Shown: positions 7,712 through 17,022, counted from the first letter of the stretch. The stretch: 64,000 bases of DNA from Streptomyces cellostaticus (GCF_023630175.1 NZ_JALLIN010000027.1:1-64000), one strand, 5' to 3'. Translations and numbers: made by a program. The notes: generated from the letters alone by a model not told the origin.

Positions 7712-8887
7712 ATGGCCAACGCGGGGCGGGTGCTCGCGGCACTGCTGCTCGCGGTGGTGCCGGGGACGACGGCCCGGGCCGTCGCCGTAACCACCGGGCG
7801 CCACTGGACCGGCAGTTGGGAGGCCGCGCCGTCCGGCACCGCCGCCGCGCTGCCCGGCACCGCCTTCCGCAACGTCGTCCACCTCAGCGTCGGCGGCGGT
7901 GCCGTGCGGATCCGGCTCAGCAACCGGCTGGGCACCGAGCCCCTGCGGCTGGGCGCGGTCACGGTGGCGCTGCGGCGGGCCGCGGGCCCGGACGCCGTAC
8001 CCGGTACCGTGCGGACCGCCACCTTCCGGGGCGCGCCGACCGCCACCGTCCAGCCCGGCCGGGACGTGCTCACCGATCCCGTGCCGCTGACCGTGCCGGC
8101 CGCCGCCGACCTGCTGGTCACCGTGCTCACACCGGACGACTCCGGGCCCGCGACCTTCCACCGCACCGCCCTGCAGACCAGCTACCTCGCCCCCGGCGGC
8201 ACCGGCCACGCGGCCGACGAGACCGGCTCCGCCTACACCGAGGCCACCGGCTCCTGGTACTACGTCACCGGCGTCGACGTGCTCGGCACCGCCAAGGGCA
8301 GCGTCGTCGCGTTCGGCGACTCGCTCACCGACGGGAACGGCTCCACCCCGGACAGCAACCACCGCTGGCCGGACCGGCTGTTCGCACGGCTGGGGCACCT
8401 CGGCGTCCTCAACGCAGGCGTCGCCGGCAACCGCCTGCTGCGCGACGGCACCGGGCCGAGCGCCCTGGCCCGGCTGGACGCCGACGCCCTGGACCGGGCC
8501 GGGGCACGGGTCCTGGTCGTGCTGGAGGGCATCAACGACATCAAGGGCACCCCCGTGGCGGACGACCCCGCCGCCTTCGCCACCGCGTACCGTGCCCTCG
8601 TCGCCCGCGCCCACGCCCACGGCATCCGGGTCGTCGGCGTCACCCTCACGCCGTACGCGGGGTACGGCGCGTACACGGCGGCCGGTGAGGCCGTGCGGCA
8701 GCGGGTCAACGCGTTCATCCGCACCGGCGGTGCCTTCGACGCCGTGGCGGACGCCGACGCCGCCGTGCGCGACCCGGCCCACCCCGAACGCATCCTGCCC
8801 GGCTACGACCCCGGCGACCACCTGCACTTCAACGACGCCGGCCTGCGCGTGATCGCCGACACCGTGGCCGGGGCACTCGCCCGCTGA
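7712..8887 (+). CDS. Secreted SGNH/GDSL-family hydrolase
   Basis: 391-aa exported esterase or lipase-like enzyme. ATG 7712 starts a signal peptide (hydrophobic VLAALLLAVV, cleavage near ARAVA). A beta-rich N-terminal domain (about 30-190) precedes the SGNH catalytic domain. Block I is AFGDSLTDG (Ser near 204), block II Gly in NAGVAGNR, block III GINDI, and block V DHLHFND with the Asp-His pair near 370. This two-part architecture is common among Streptomyces GDSL hydrolases. Substrate is unknown. It stands alone and converges with the DUF456 gene, 4 bp away. Confidence 0.9.
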   Translation: MANAGRVLAALLLAVVPGTTARAVAVTTGRHWTGSWEAAPSGTAAALPGTAFRNVVHLSVGGGAVRIRLSNRLGTEPLRLGAVTVALRRAAGPDAVPGTVRTATFRGAPTATVQPGRDVLTDPVPLTVPAAADLLVTVLTPDDSGPATFHRTALQTSYLAPGGTGHAADETGSAYTEATGSWYYVTGVDVLGTAKGSVVAFGDSLTDGNGSTPDSNHRWPDRLFARLGHLGVLNAGVAGNRLLRDGTGPSALARLDADALDRAGARVLVVLEGINDIKGTPVADDPAAFATAYRALVARAHAHGIRVVGVTLTPYAGYGAYTAAGEAVRQRVNAFIRTGGAFDAVADADAAVRDPAHPERILPGYDPGDHLHFNDAGLRVIADTVAGALAR

Positions 8888-8891
8888 CCGG

Positions 8892-9374
8892 TCAGCCCCA
8901 CAGCACCGCGCCCAGCCACGCCCCCGCGATCAGCAGACAGGCGAAGAACTCGGCGAGCACACTGGAGCCGCCGGACCGCATCGTGGTGCGCAGCGCGGAC
9001 ACCGCCTCGCCGTGCCCACCGAGCCGCAGCCGCTCGTGCAGGTAGATCCCGGCGACGAAACCCGGCAGCGCGCCCAGCACCGGCAGCAGCACGAAACCGA
9101 GGACGGCGCCCGTTCCGGCGTACGCGGCCATGCGGGGCGTGGCACCGCTCGCGCGCAGCCGGCGCGGCGGCAGCGCCCAGCGCACCACCAGCGACAGCAG
9201 CAGCACCCCGGTCGCGCCCACCAGCACCGCCCAGGCCACCGGCGCAGGGTCCTGCAGCGCCCACCACAGCACCGCGGCCCACACCAGCCAGGACCCCGGC
9301 GCCCCGGGCACCAGTACGCCGCACAGGCCGAGCGCGATCACCACGCCGACCAACAGCAGTTCCCAGGCGCCCAT
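8892..9374 (-). CDS. DUF456 family membrane protein
   Basis: 160-aa integral membrane protein with about four hydrophobic segments (around 5-45, 48-66, 82-112 and 138-158). The pattern ALGLCGVLVPGAPGSWLVWAAVL and the Gly-rich FVLLPVLGALPGFVAGIYLHE are typical of DUF456. Function is unknown. Start ATG 9374. It lies tail-to-tail with the SGNH hydrolase. Confidence 0.85.
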   Translation of the reverse strand: MGAWELLLVGVVIALGLCGVLVPGAPGSWLVWAAVLWWALQDPAPVAWAVLVGATGVLLLSLVVRWALPPRRLRASGATPRMAAYAGTGAVLGFVLLPVLGALPGFVAGIYLHERLRLGGHGEAVSALRTTMRSGGSSVLAEFFACLLIAGAWLGAVLWG

Positions 9375-9410
9375 CTGCCAAGCGTGCCCGAGGAGTGAAG
9401 TAGCCGCAGG

Positions 9411-10400
9411 TCAGAGGGAATCGTCGCGGGACACCCAGCCCCGTTCGTAGGCGTGCCAGCCCAGTTGCAGCCGGGTCGTCACGCCGGCCAGCTCCATCAG
9501 CCGCTTCACCCGGCGCTGCACGGTCCGCAGGCCCAGGTCGAGCTGTTTGGCCACGCTCGCGTCGGTCAGCCCGGCCAGCAGCAGTGACAGCACCTCCAGG
9601 TCGGTCGGGTCCGGCCCGTCCGGCTGCTGCTCGGCCACCCCCGAGGCGGTCAGCCGGAGCGGCAGCGCCTCCCGCCACACCGAGTCGAAGAGACCCGCCA
9701 GCAGCTCCAGCAGCCCGCTCGCGTGCACCACCAGGGCGGCCGGCTCCACCGTCCTGGTGGTGAGCGGAACCATCGCGAGCGACCGGTCGGCGATCACCAG
9801 CTTCGTCGGCACCCGGTCCGTCACCCGCACGCGCTCGTTCCGGCCCAGCGCCGCCGTCAGCTCGGTCAGCCCGTGCGGCAGGTCCAGCACGTCGCGCTCG
9901 ACCACCACCCGGTAGCGGACCCCGCGCCCGGCGGCCTGCTCCTCCGCGTCGTTCTCCATCCCGGAGACCACCACCGGGTTGCCGGTGACCAGCGCGCACA
10001 CCTCCGCGGTGGCGCCGAGCTGCATCTGCAGGAAGCGCTGCGCCACCGCGGAGGCGCCGGTCACCACCTCCACCAGGTCGCGCACCTCCGGCTCGGCCGT
10101 CGTGGCCCGGTACTCCTCGGCCAGCAGCACCGCCGTCAGCTCCGCCTTCTCCAGCTCGTGCCGCCGCTGTGTCAGCAGCGCGCCCAGCGCGACCCCGGGC
10201 GGCGCCGCCACCCAGCGGCCCGGCCGCGCCGGGGACTGGGCCGCCAGTCCGTGCCGCTCCAGCCGGCGCAGCGCGCGCTCGGTGTCCGCTTCGGCCAGTG
10301 ACAGCCGGCGCGCCAGATCGGCGACCTCGGCGGCGCCCACGGACACCAGTGCCCGGTACGCGGCCTCGTGGGTCTCGTCCAGGCCTATCGCTGCCAGCAT
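9411..10400 (-). CDS. LuxR-type regulator with TrmB-like N-terminal HTH
   Basis: 329-aa transcription factor. The N-terminus (about 1-60) is a winged-helix resembling TrmB (EAAYRALVSVGAAEVADLARRLSL). The middle (about 95-235) is a phospholipase-D-like sensor region, and the C-terminus (about 255-320) is a LuxR helix-turn-helix (LTDASVAKQLDLGLRTVQRRVKRLM). ATG 10400 has GGGGAG upstream. This architecture is a known Streptomyces regulator type whose ligand is generally unknown. It is divergent from the PP2C-like gene. Confidence 0.85.
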   Translation of the reverse strand: MLAAIGLDETHEAAYRALVSVGAAEVADLARRLSLAEADTERALRRLERHGLAAQSPARPGRWVAAPPGVALGALLTQRRHELEKAELTAVLLAEEYRATTAEPEVRDLVEVVTGASAVAQRFLQMQLGATAEVCALVTGNPVVVSGMENDAEEQAAGRGVRYRVVVERDVLDLPHGLTELTAALGRNERVRVTDRVPTKLVIADRSLAMVPLTTRTVEPAALVVHASGLLELLAGLFDSVWREALPLRLTASGVAEQQPDGPDPTDLEVLSLLLAGLTDASVAKQLDLGLRTVQRRVKRLMELAGVTTRLQLGWHAYERGWVSRDDSL

Positions 10401-10806
10401 CGAGCCGCGCTCCCCTCTCCTGCGAACAAGCCGTCCACACGGACGCTCCGTGGCGGAAACCGGCCACGGCGCAAACCCGCCGCCGCACATCATCGCCGTA
10501 CCAGCGGTCACTCTGCCAGGCTGATCAGCGCCGGCGGTCGCCCGGCCGGGCCGGCGGCGCACGGCCGCGGCCCAGGAGCCCCGGGCATGATCCGGCCGGA
10601 TCCGGCCACCCGGCCGTCGTGACCCGGTCACCCAGAACGTCGCCGGGCGGTCCTCCCGTGGGGGGTGGGACCGCCCGGCGGCCATCCCGCCCTCCCCGTG
10701 GGGCGGTTCGGGCCGTCCTGCGCAGTGCCGGGCCACCGCGGACGCCTCCGCCGGAATTTCCGTGTGCCCCGTTTCCATCCGGTCCCCGCGGTGGACAATC
10801 AGAGAC
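10401..10806. other. Divergent intergenic region with perfect 13-bp hairpin
   Basis: 406 bp between divergent genes. CGCCGGGCGGTCC (10641-10653) and GGACCGCCCGGCG (10668-10680) form a perfect 13-bp inverted repeat with a 14-nt loop. It could be a cruciform operator or a leader structure of one transcript. No coding frame is convincing. Confidence 0.6.
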
Positions 10807-12198
10807 ATGAGCCAGCAGGGGGGCGGGCCCGCCCGTCATGACGACGACTGGTGGGGACAGCTGTACGACGACTCGACCGAGGACACGGGGCCCGCACCGG
10901 CCTCCGACTCCCTGGACGACCGCTACACCTCGGCCCGGAACGCGGTACGGGAGCGGTCCGGCGGCAGCGGGATCCCGGACCCGCCCGGGGAACCCGGCGG
11001 CCCACCGGCGCCCGCGGAGCCGCCGTCCGTCCGGCCGTCACCGCACCGCCCGCTCCCCGGCCGAGGGTCCCCGGACCGCTCGGTGCCGGCCCGGCGCGTC
11101 CCGGCCCCGCCGGAGACGTCCCCGGCCGTGCCCCCCGAGCCCGAGGCGCCCCCGCCCCTCTCCCGTACCGGCCCCGCACCCGCCGCGGCTCCCGCGTCCC
11201 CCGCGCCCCCGCCCGCCCTCGACCACGTCGGCTCCGGGCCCCCCACCTACGACCCCGAGCCCACCGCGCTGCCCCTCGCCGATCCGGACGAACTGGCGGC
11301 GCAGGTCGCCGACACCGTGCTGGACGGGGCGCAGTACGGGACCTGCACGCTGCGGGCGGTCTCGCTGCGCGGGGACTCCGCGCGGTACCGGGGGGAAACG
11401 CGCCGGGACGCGCTGCTGACCGCGCGGTTCGGCAGCGGCGAACAGGCGCTGGTGCTCGTCGCCATGGCGACCGGCGCACGGGCGGCGCCAGGAGCGCACC
11501 GGGTGGCGGCGGAGGCGTGCCGGCTGATCGGCCGGGCGGTCGGCCGCAGTCACGGACGGCTCGTCGAGGATCTCCGGGCCGGCCGGCGCGGCGACCTCAA
11601 GTCCGGTCTGCAGCGGCTGACCGACCGCGGCCTCGGCAGGCTGCGCGCCGACGCCGCCGAACGGGGCCTGGACCCCGAGGAGCACCACGCCGGCCTGCGC
11701 TGCCTGCTGCTGCCCGCCGACCCCGGCTGCCGTACCCGCGTGTTCTTCGGCGTCGGCGAAGGGGGGCTGTTCCGGCTGCGCGACGGCGAGTGGCAGGACA
11801 TCGAGCCCGCCGTGCCGTCCGGCGATGCCACCGGCGAACCGGTCGTCGGCTTCGGCTCGGTCCCCGCCGAGACACCCGAGGGCGACCGGCTCACCATGGA
11901 CTTCGGCATCCCGGTCCCGCCGAGCCCGTTCGAGCCCGCCCCCGAGCCGCCCCGTGCCCCCTTCCGCTTCCGCGCCTCGGTAGCCCGCCCGGGTGACGTG
12001 CTGGTGATGGCGACCGGCGGGCTCGCCGAACCGCTGCGCGGCGAGCCCGCGCTCTGCGCCTATCTCGCCCGCCGCTGGTCCGGCCCCACCCCGCCCGGCC
12101 TCGCCGCGTTCCTCGCGGACGCCCAGGTGCGGGTGAAGGGCTACGCCGACGACCGTACGGCGGTGGCCGTATGGGAGGCGCAACCGCCGGCCCTGTGA
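10807..12198 (+). CDS. PP2C-like phosphatase-domain protein with Pro-rich N-terminus
   Basis: 463 aa. Residues 1-165 are a disordered Pro/Arg/Ala-rich region. Residues about 175-460 resemble a PP2C-type fold (RAVSLRGDSARYRGETRRDALL, later VLVMATGGLAEPL). Several canonical metal-binding aspartates are not obvious, so catalysis is uncertain. ATG 10807. The gene lies 53 bp upstream of poxB in the same direction and may be co-transcribed. A cytoplasmic regulatory role is inferred from the fold only. Confidence 0.7.
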   Translation: MSQQGGGPARHDDDWWGQLYDDSTEDTGPAPASDSLDDRYTSARNAVRERSGGSGIPDPPGEPGGPPAPAEPPSVRPSPHRPLPGRGSPDRSVPARRVPAPPETSPAVPPEPEAPPPLSRTGPAPAAAPASPAPPPALDHVGSGPPTYDPEPTALPLADPDELAAQVADTVLDGAQYGTCTLRAVSLRGDSARYRGETRRDALLTARFGSGEQALVLVAMATGARAAPGAHRVAAEACRLIGRAVGRSHGRLVEDLRAGRRGDLKSGLQRLTDRGLGRLRADAAERGLDPEEHHAGLRCLLLPADPGCRTRVFFGVGEGGLFRLRDGEWQDIEPAVPSGDATGEPVVGFGSVPAETPEGDRLTMDFGIPVPPSPFEPAPEPPRAPFRFRASVARPGDVLVMATGGLAEPLRGEPALCAYLARRWSGPTPPGLAAFLADAQVRVKGYADDRTAVAVWEAQPPAL

Positions 12199-12251
12199 CT
12201 TGATGGACCGGGAGGGCGTATCCCGGGACAGCGAAGGGGCAGACGACAGCC

Positions 12252-13994
12252 ATGGCCAAACAGAACGTCGCCGAGCAGTTCGTCGACATCCTCGTCCGGG
12301 CCGGAGTGCGCCGCCTCTACGGCGTCGTCGGTGACAGCCTGAACCCGGTCGTGGACGCGGTGCGCCGGAACTCCGCCGTGGACTGGATCCACGTGCGCCA
12401 CGAGGAGACGGCGGCCTTCGCGGCGGGAGCCGAGGCCCAGATCACCGGCCGGCTGGCGGCCTGCGCGGGCTCCTGCGGTCCGGGCAACCTGCACCTCATC
12501 AACGGCCTGTACGACGCACACCGTTCCATGGCGCCGGTGCTCGCGCTGGCCTCGCACATCCCCTCCGGCGAGATCGGCCTCGGCTACTTCCAGGAGACCC
12601 ACCCGGACCGGCTCTTCCAGGAGTGCAGCCACTACAGCGAGCTGATCTCCAGCCCCAAGCAGATGCCCCGGCTGCTGCAGACCGCCATCCAGCACGCCGT
12701 CGGGCAGCGGGGCGTGAGCGTGGTCTCCCTGCCCGGGGACATCGCCGACGAACCCGCCCCGGAACGCGCCGCCGAGAGTGCCCTCGTCACCTCCCGGCCC
12801 ACGATCCGCCCCGGCGACGCGGAGCTCGACCAGCTCGTGGACATGATCAACGAGGCCGGCAAGGTCACCCTCTTCTGCGGCAGCGGCACGGCCGGCGCGC
12901 ACGCCGAGGTGATGGCCTTCGCCCGGAAGATCAAGTCCCCGGTCGGGCACGCCCTCAGGGGCAAGGAGTTCATCCAGTACGACAACCCGTTCGACGTCGG
13001 TATGAGCGGACTGCTCGGCTACGGCGCCGCCTACGAGGCCACGCACGAGTGCGACCTGCTGATCCTGCTGGGCACCGACTTCCCGTACAACGCCTTCCTG
13101 CCGACCGATGTGAAGATCGCCCAGGTCGACGTGCGGCCCGAGGTTCTGGGCCGGCGCTCCCGGCTCGACCTCGCCGTGTGGGGCGACGTGCGCGAGACGC
13201 TGCGCTGTCTGGTCCCGCGGGTGAAGGAGAAGACGAACCGGCGCTTCCTCGACCGGATGCTGAGGAAGCACGCCGACGCGCTGGAGGGCGTGGTCAAGGC
13301 CTACACCCGCAAGGTCGACCGGCACGTCCCGATCCACCCCGAGTACGTGGCCGCCGTTCTCGACGAAGTCGCCTCCGAGGACGCGGTGTTCACCGTCGAC
13401 ACGGGCATGTGCAACGTGTGGGCCGCGCGCTACGTCTCCCCCAACGGCCGCCGCCGGATCATCGGTTCCTTCTCGCACGGCTCGATGGCGAACGCGCTGC
13501 CGATGGCGATCGGCGCCCAGTTCACCGACCGGCGCCGGCAGGTGGTCTCCATGTCGGGGGACGGCGGGTTCGCCATGCTGATGGGCGACTTCCTGACGCT
13601 CGTGCAGTACGACCTGCCGGTGAAGGTGGTGCTGTTCGACAACTCCGCGCTCAGCATGGTCGAGCTGGAGATGCTCGTCGCCGGCCTGCCCTCGTACGGC
13701 ACCGCCAACACCAACCCCGACTTCGCCGCCGTCGCCCGGGCCTGCGGTGCCTACGGGGTGCGGGTGGAGAAGCCCAAGCAGCTCGCCGGGGCGCTCAAGG
13801 ACGCCTTCCGGCACAAGGGGCCGGCACTGGTGGACATCGTCACCGACCCCAACGCCCTGTCCATCCCCCCGAAGATCAGCGCCGAGATGGTCACCGGGTT
13901 CGCGCTGTCCGCATCGAAGATGGTGCTGGACGGCGGGGTCGGTCGCATGGTCCAGATGGCCCGCTCCAATCTGCGCAACGTCCCCCGGCCCTGA
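12252..13994 (+). CDS. poxB: Pyruvate oxidase / pyruvate dehydrogenase (quinone)-like, ThDP-dependent
   Basis: 580-aa ThDP and FAD enzyme expected to convert pyruvate to acetate and CO2, with electrons to quinone. The N-terminal Pyr domain has the conserved Glu in HEET (Glu51). The central FAD-like domain is about 190-340. The ThDP-Mg motif begins at GDGGFAML (about 435) and ends with NSALSMVELE. Length and motif order match E. coli PoxB. The C-terminal membrane-binding peptide is not clearly conserved. Start ATG 12252 with GAAGGGG upstream. Confidence 0.88.
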   Translation: MAKQNVAEQFVDILVRAGVRRLYGVVGDSLNPVVDAVRRNSAVDWIHVRHEETAAFAAGAEAQITGRLAACAGSCGPGNLHLINGLYDAHRSMAPVLALASHIPSGEIGLGYFQETHPDRLFQECSHYSELISSPKQMPRLLQTAIQHAVGQRGVSVVSLPGDIADEPAPERAAESALVTSRPTIRPGDAELDQLVDMINEAGKVTLFCGSGTAGAHAEVMAFARKIKSPVGHALRGKEFIQYDNPFDVGMSGLLGYGAAYEATHECDLLILLGTDFPYNAFLPTDVKIAQVDVRPEVLGRRSRLDLAVWGDVRETLRCLVPRVKEKTNRRFLDRMLRKHADALEGVVKAYTRKVDRHVPIHPEYVAAVLDEVASEDAVFTVDTGMCNVWAARYVSPNGRRRIIGSFSHGSMANALPMAIGAQFTDRRRQVVSMSGDGGFAMLMGDFLTLVQYDLPVKVVLFDNSALSMVELEMLVAGLPSYGTANTNPDFAAVARACGAYGVRVEKPKQLAGALKDAFRHKGPALVDIVTDPNALSIPPKISAEMVTGFALSASKMVLDGGVGRMVQMARSNLRNVPRP

Positions 13995-14292
13995 GACACC
14001 GCCGGACAACGGTGCTTTCCGGCCACTTTCACCGCCCGTGACAGTGGACCCTCCCACTGTGCCGGACGTCCCGATCCGTCCGTCCTGGGGCGCCCGGGGC
14101 ACCGTACGGGGGTCCTTCCGGGCGATCCAAGATCGCCGCGGTCTCCGGAACCGCGTGCGAACGGCGGACGGGCGTGGCCGAACACACGGTCGTCGGCCGG
14201 ACCCCAGGACTGCCCGCAGGCGCTCGGGGAATGGATCCCCGTGAACGTGTTCGACCAGGAGGGGCAGGGCCGGAAACGTGCGGGCGGGGGCC
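13995..14292. other. Intergenic, poxB downstream region
   Basis: About 300 bp without a gene. ACAGTGG (14041-14047) and CCACTGT (14054-14060) make a short stem that may end the poxB transcript. The promoter of the next gene should lie in the 3' part. Confidence 0.4.
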
Positions 14293-14778
14293 ATGAACAG
14301 GCATGCGCGAGGGGGCGGTCCCGTGACCATCGGGGCCTCCTCGGCTCAAGCGGGGGACGAGACCGACACCATCACCGAACGCGAGTGGCACCAGCAGCGG
14401 CTCAGACGCAGGCTGGGGCGGGCCGACCTCAGGGCGGTGCCGGAGGCGCGCCGGGAACTCCGCGACCTGCTGCGGCACTGGGGCAGGCCGGGCCGCTCGG
14501 AGATAGCCGAACTGCTCACCAGCGAACTCGTCACCAACGCGCTCGTGCACACCGACCGCGACGCCGTACTGACCGCCGTCGTCTCGGCCGGCGGCGGACT
14601 CCGTGTGGAGGTGAGGGACTTCGTGGCCCGCGTACCGCTGCCGCGGACACCGGTCACGGACGAGGACACCAACGGCCGGGGGCTGGTCCTGGTGGAGTCC
14701 CTCGCGGACTCCTGGGGCGTACGACCGCACGAGGCGGGCAAGTCGGTGTGGTTCGAACTCGGCGCCGAGGCGGCCTGA
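14293..14778 (+). CDS. RsbW/SpoIIAB-like ATP-binding protein
   Basis: 161-aa HATPase_c protein of the anti-sigma-factor kinase type abundant in Streptomyces. The N box is ELLTSELVTNALVHT, the G1 box aspartate lies in VEVRDFV, and the G2 box is GRGLVLVESLADSWGV. Partner sigma factor or antagonist genes are absent nearby, as is common for the orphan members. ATG 14293 is preferred over GTG 14278, but both are possible. A strong 19-bp stem terminator follows. Confidence 0.85.
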   Translation: MNRHARGGGPVTIGASSAQAGDETDTITEREWHQQRLRRRLGRADLRAVPEARRELRDLLRHWGRPGRSEIAELLTSELVTNALVHTDRDAVLTAVVSAGGGLRVEVRDFVARVPLPRTPVTDEDTNGRGLVLVESLADSWGVRPHEAGKSVWFELGAEAA

Positions 14779-14795
14779 GCCGGGCCGGACACGGA

Positions 14796-14838
14796 CACGG
14801 GACGGGGCGTGACCCGTGCGGTCACGCCCCGTCCCGTG
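14796..14838 (+). terminator. Perfect 19-bp stem terminator
   Basis: CACGGGACGGGGCGTGACC (14796-14814) pairs perfectly with 14820-14838 around a 5-nt loop. It follows the ATPase gene by 17 bp. Confidence 0.85.
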
Positions 14839-14867
14839 ATGAGCCCCGAGCCCCGAACCAGCCCTGG

Positions 14868-15027
14868 TGCTGCGACCGGAAGGGTTCACCGGCTCGCGGC
14901 GCCCGGCACGGCACCACGCCGCGTCGTCGCATCACCCGAGTACGTCCGGTACGCGGGCGATGCTCCGCCTTGCGCCGCACCGCACCGGACGCCGCGAGCC
15001 TTCCGGCAAACCCTTCCGGTCACAGCA
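14868..15027 (+). mobile_element. 160-bp palindromic MITE-like element, copy 2
   Basis: Same length and orientation as copy 1 at 4522-4681, about 95% identical by eye. The right flank is CTAG (15028-15031), which contains the TAG stop of the convergent DUF2637 gene. The left flank is CTGG (14864-14867). In copy 1 the CTAG is on the other side, so CTAG is not part of the element. It looks like a target duplication preserved only where it serves as a stop codon. Confidence 0.8.
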
Positions 15028-16071
15028 CTAGCCGAACTGCTGTTCCAGGTCCTTCAGCTTGCGCTCCAGGGAGTCCAGACGCGGCAGGGCCATCGTGTCG
15101 TCCTCCGCCGTGAGGTCGACGGTGATCGCCTCAGTGCCCTTGCGGACCGGCTGAAGGGAGGGCCGAGAGCGGACGGGCAGCGGCTCCGGCGCCGGTATGG
15201 CAGGCTCCGCGGTGGCCGGCGCGGGGCCGCGCTCCACCGCCTGCACCTCCACCTGACGGCCGCCGCCGCGTCCGGCGAAGCCGCGGTGACCCCTGCTGAT
15301 CGCACGCAGTTGGGCGCGCTCCACCCGCTGCTGGTCACGCCGGCGCCGGCGCGCCTCGTCCTTCTGCCGCTTGTCGTCGCGGACCTCCTCGACCGCCTCG
15401 TCCAGGCTGCGCACGCCCTCCAGGAGCATGAGGGACCACGCCCCGTAGGTCTCGCGCGGCGCCCTGAGCCAGCGGACGATACGGATCTGCGGCAGCGGGC
15501 GGGGCACCAGGCCCTGCTCGCGCAGCGCGGCACGACGGGTCTGCTTCAGCGCCCGGTCGAACAGTACGGCCGCCGACAGGGACATGCCGGAGAAGAACTG
15601 CGGGGCGCCCGCGTGGCCGATGCCGCGGGGCGCGTGCACCCAGTTGAACCACGCCGCCGCCGCGGCGAACAGCCACACCAGTATCCGGGAGCCCAGGGCC
15701 GCGTCACCGTGGCTGGCCTCGCGCACCGCGAGGACGGAGCAGAACATCGCCGCGCCGTCCAGGCCGAACGGCACCAGGTACTGCCAGCCGTCGGTCAGCC
15801 CGAGGTTCTGCTCGCCGAAGCCGACCAGCCCGTGGAAGGAGAGGGCGGCCGCGACCGCGGCGCAGCAGAACAGCAGCACGTAGGAGGCCGTGCCGTAGAT
15901 GGCCTCCTTGCGCCTGCGGCGCTCCTCGCTGCGCTCCCACGAGTCGTCCGCACTCGCGTTCTCCCCGGAGGAGCGCTTACCGCGCGCGAGTACCGCCACC
16001 GCCGCCAGCATGCCCAGGAGCAGCACGGCGCCCGGAAGCAGCCAGTTCAGCGATATGTCGGTCAGTCTCAT
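15028..16071 (-). CDS. DUF2637-like membrane protein
   Basis: 347-aa integral membrane protein. The first segment is WLLPGAVLLLGMLAAVAVLA (about 8-29). A charged linker and three more hydrophobic segments follow (YVLLFCCAAVAAALSF, FGLDGAAMFCSVLAV, ILVWLFAAAAAWFNWVHA). The C-terminal half is cytoplasmic, Arg/Lys-rich and ends in a short coiled coil (LDSLERKLKDLEQQF). The pattern resembles the DUF2637/SpdB-related proteins of Streptomyces, some linked to plasmid spreading, but nothing else here suggests a plasmid. The start is ATG 16071 with AAGGGA upstream. The stop codon lies in the CTAG bordering the repeat element. Confidence 0.8.
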   Translation of the reverse strand: MRLTDISLNWLLPGAVLLLGMLAAVAVLARGKRSSGENASADDSWERSEERRRRKEAIYGTASYVLLFCCAAVAAALSFHGLVGFGEQNLGLTDGWQYLVPFGLDGAAMFCSVLAVREASHGDAALGSRILVWLFAAAAAWFNWVHAPRGIGHAGAPQFFSGMSLSAAVLFDRALKQTRRAALREQGLVPRPLPQIRIVRWLRAPRETYGAWSLMLLEGVRSLDEAVEEVRDDKRQKDEARRRRRDQQRVERAQLRAISRGHRGFAGRGGGRQVEVQAVERGPAPATAEPAIPAPEPLPVRSRPSLQPVRKGTEAITVDLTAEDDTMALPRLDSLERKLKDLEQQFG

Positions 16072-16713
16072 AGGGGTCCCTTGCATTGGGATAGGGCGTG
16101 ACGCCCGCCATAGTGGCCCACTCCGGACGGCCCTCAGGGGGTTTCGGGGCAAGAGGCCGCCAACGAGGTGCAAGGGGATGCGCAGGGCGACGTTCTGCTC
16201 GAACTACCGCGTGAGGGGCGGGAGTTGAGTTCGAATAAGACTACCCGTACGGATGGTTCCCCGGAAAGTTCCCGATACGGGTGGGGAAGTTGTGCATCAT
16301 CTGTCCGTGACCGGTGGCCCGAACGTGGTGATCCTAGTCGACTCGGTGGGTGCCGTTCGCCTCTGAGGGACCCTCAGGCCGCGATGTGGGCCCCGAGTTC
16401 GGCGAACCGGTCGCGTTCGCGGGCGCGCGGACAGGTGACGCAGGCGTCCGCCACGCGCATCCCGGCCCGCAGCGCCTCCTCCGGTACGGAGGCCGCGCCG
16501 GGCGGCACGGCCGCCGTACCGCCAGGCAGGCAGGTCGAGGTGGCGGGGCGGACGGCCGCCCGGCCGGTCGCCCGGTGGCGCGACACCGCCGCCACGCGCG
16601 TTCCGGGGCGTCCGGCGGCGCGGGAACCACGGGACGGTGACGAGTGGGCCGGCCAGGCGCGGTGGTGCGGTCCGAAGCTCGCGGCGACGTCCGGGCGGCC
16701 CTGCCGGTCGTGG

Positions 16714-16813
16714 CCGCGCGGCACCTGCGCCTCCTCTCGGGCGCGGAGGCGTCGAGCCGGTCCCCGCGCGGCACCTGCGCCTCCTCCCGGGCGCGGAGGC
16801 GTCGAGCCGGTCC
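16714..16813 (-). repeat. 50-bp tandem duplication in the pseudogene
   Basis: Two adjacent 50-bp units beginning CCGCGCGGCACCTGCGCCTC, with a single mismatch (16736 T versus 16786 C). Fifty is not a multiple of three, so the duplication shifts the frame of the reductase-like gene. Near identity implies a recent event. Confidence 0.95.
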
Positions 16814-17005
16814 CCGCGCGCGGCGAGCCCGGCAGTGCCGACGGGGCCCCCGGCAGCGCCCGCGCCGGTCACGGCTCGATGACCGCCGGCCCCGGGGTGG
16901 ACGGCGGTGAGGCGGGCGTACGTGGCGGTGAGCGGCGCGGCGGTGGCGGGCGCGGCGAGGGCGGGCGCGGCGAGGGCGCCGAGCACTGATCGCGGGCCGA
17001 ATGCA

Positions 17006-17022
17006 AAGGTAAGGCTTACCTT
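17006..17022 (-). promoter_or_regulatory. Iron box (DmdR/DtxR-type operator)
   Basis: AAGGTAAGGCTTACCTT is a perfect 7-bp inverted repeat with a 3-bp spacer. It closely matches the actinobacterial iron-box consensus TTAGGTTAGGCTCACCTAA. It lies at the 5' end of the decayed siderophore-reductase-like gene. It is about 110 bp from the divergent GntR start, so it could also touch that promoter. Confidence 0.85.

Noticed and set aside
15028..16071. DUF2637/SpdB-like protein as sign of an integrated plasmid
   Set aside because: No integrase, replication, tra or attachment-site features nearby; such proteins also occur on chromosomes.
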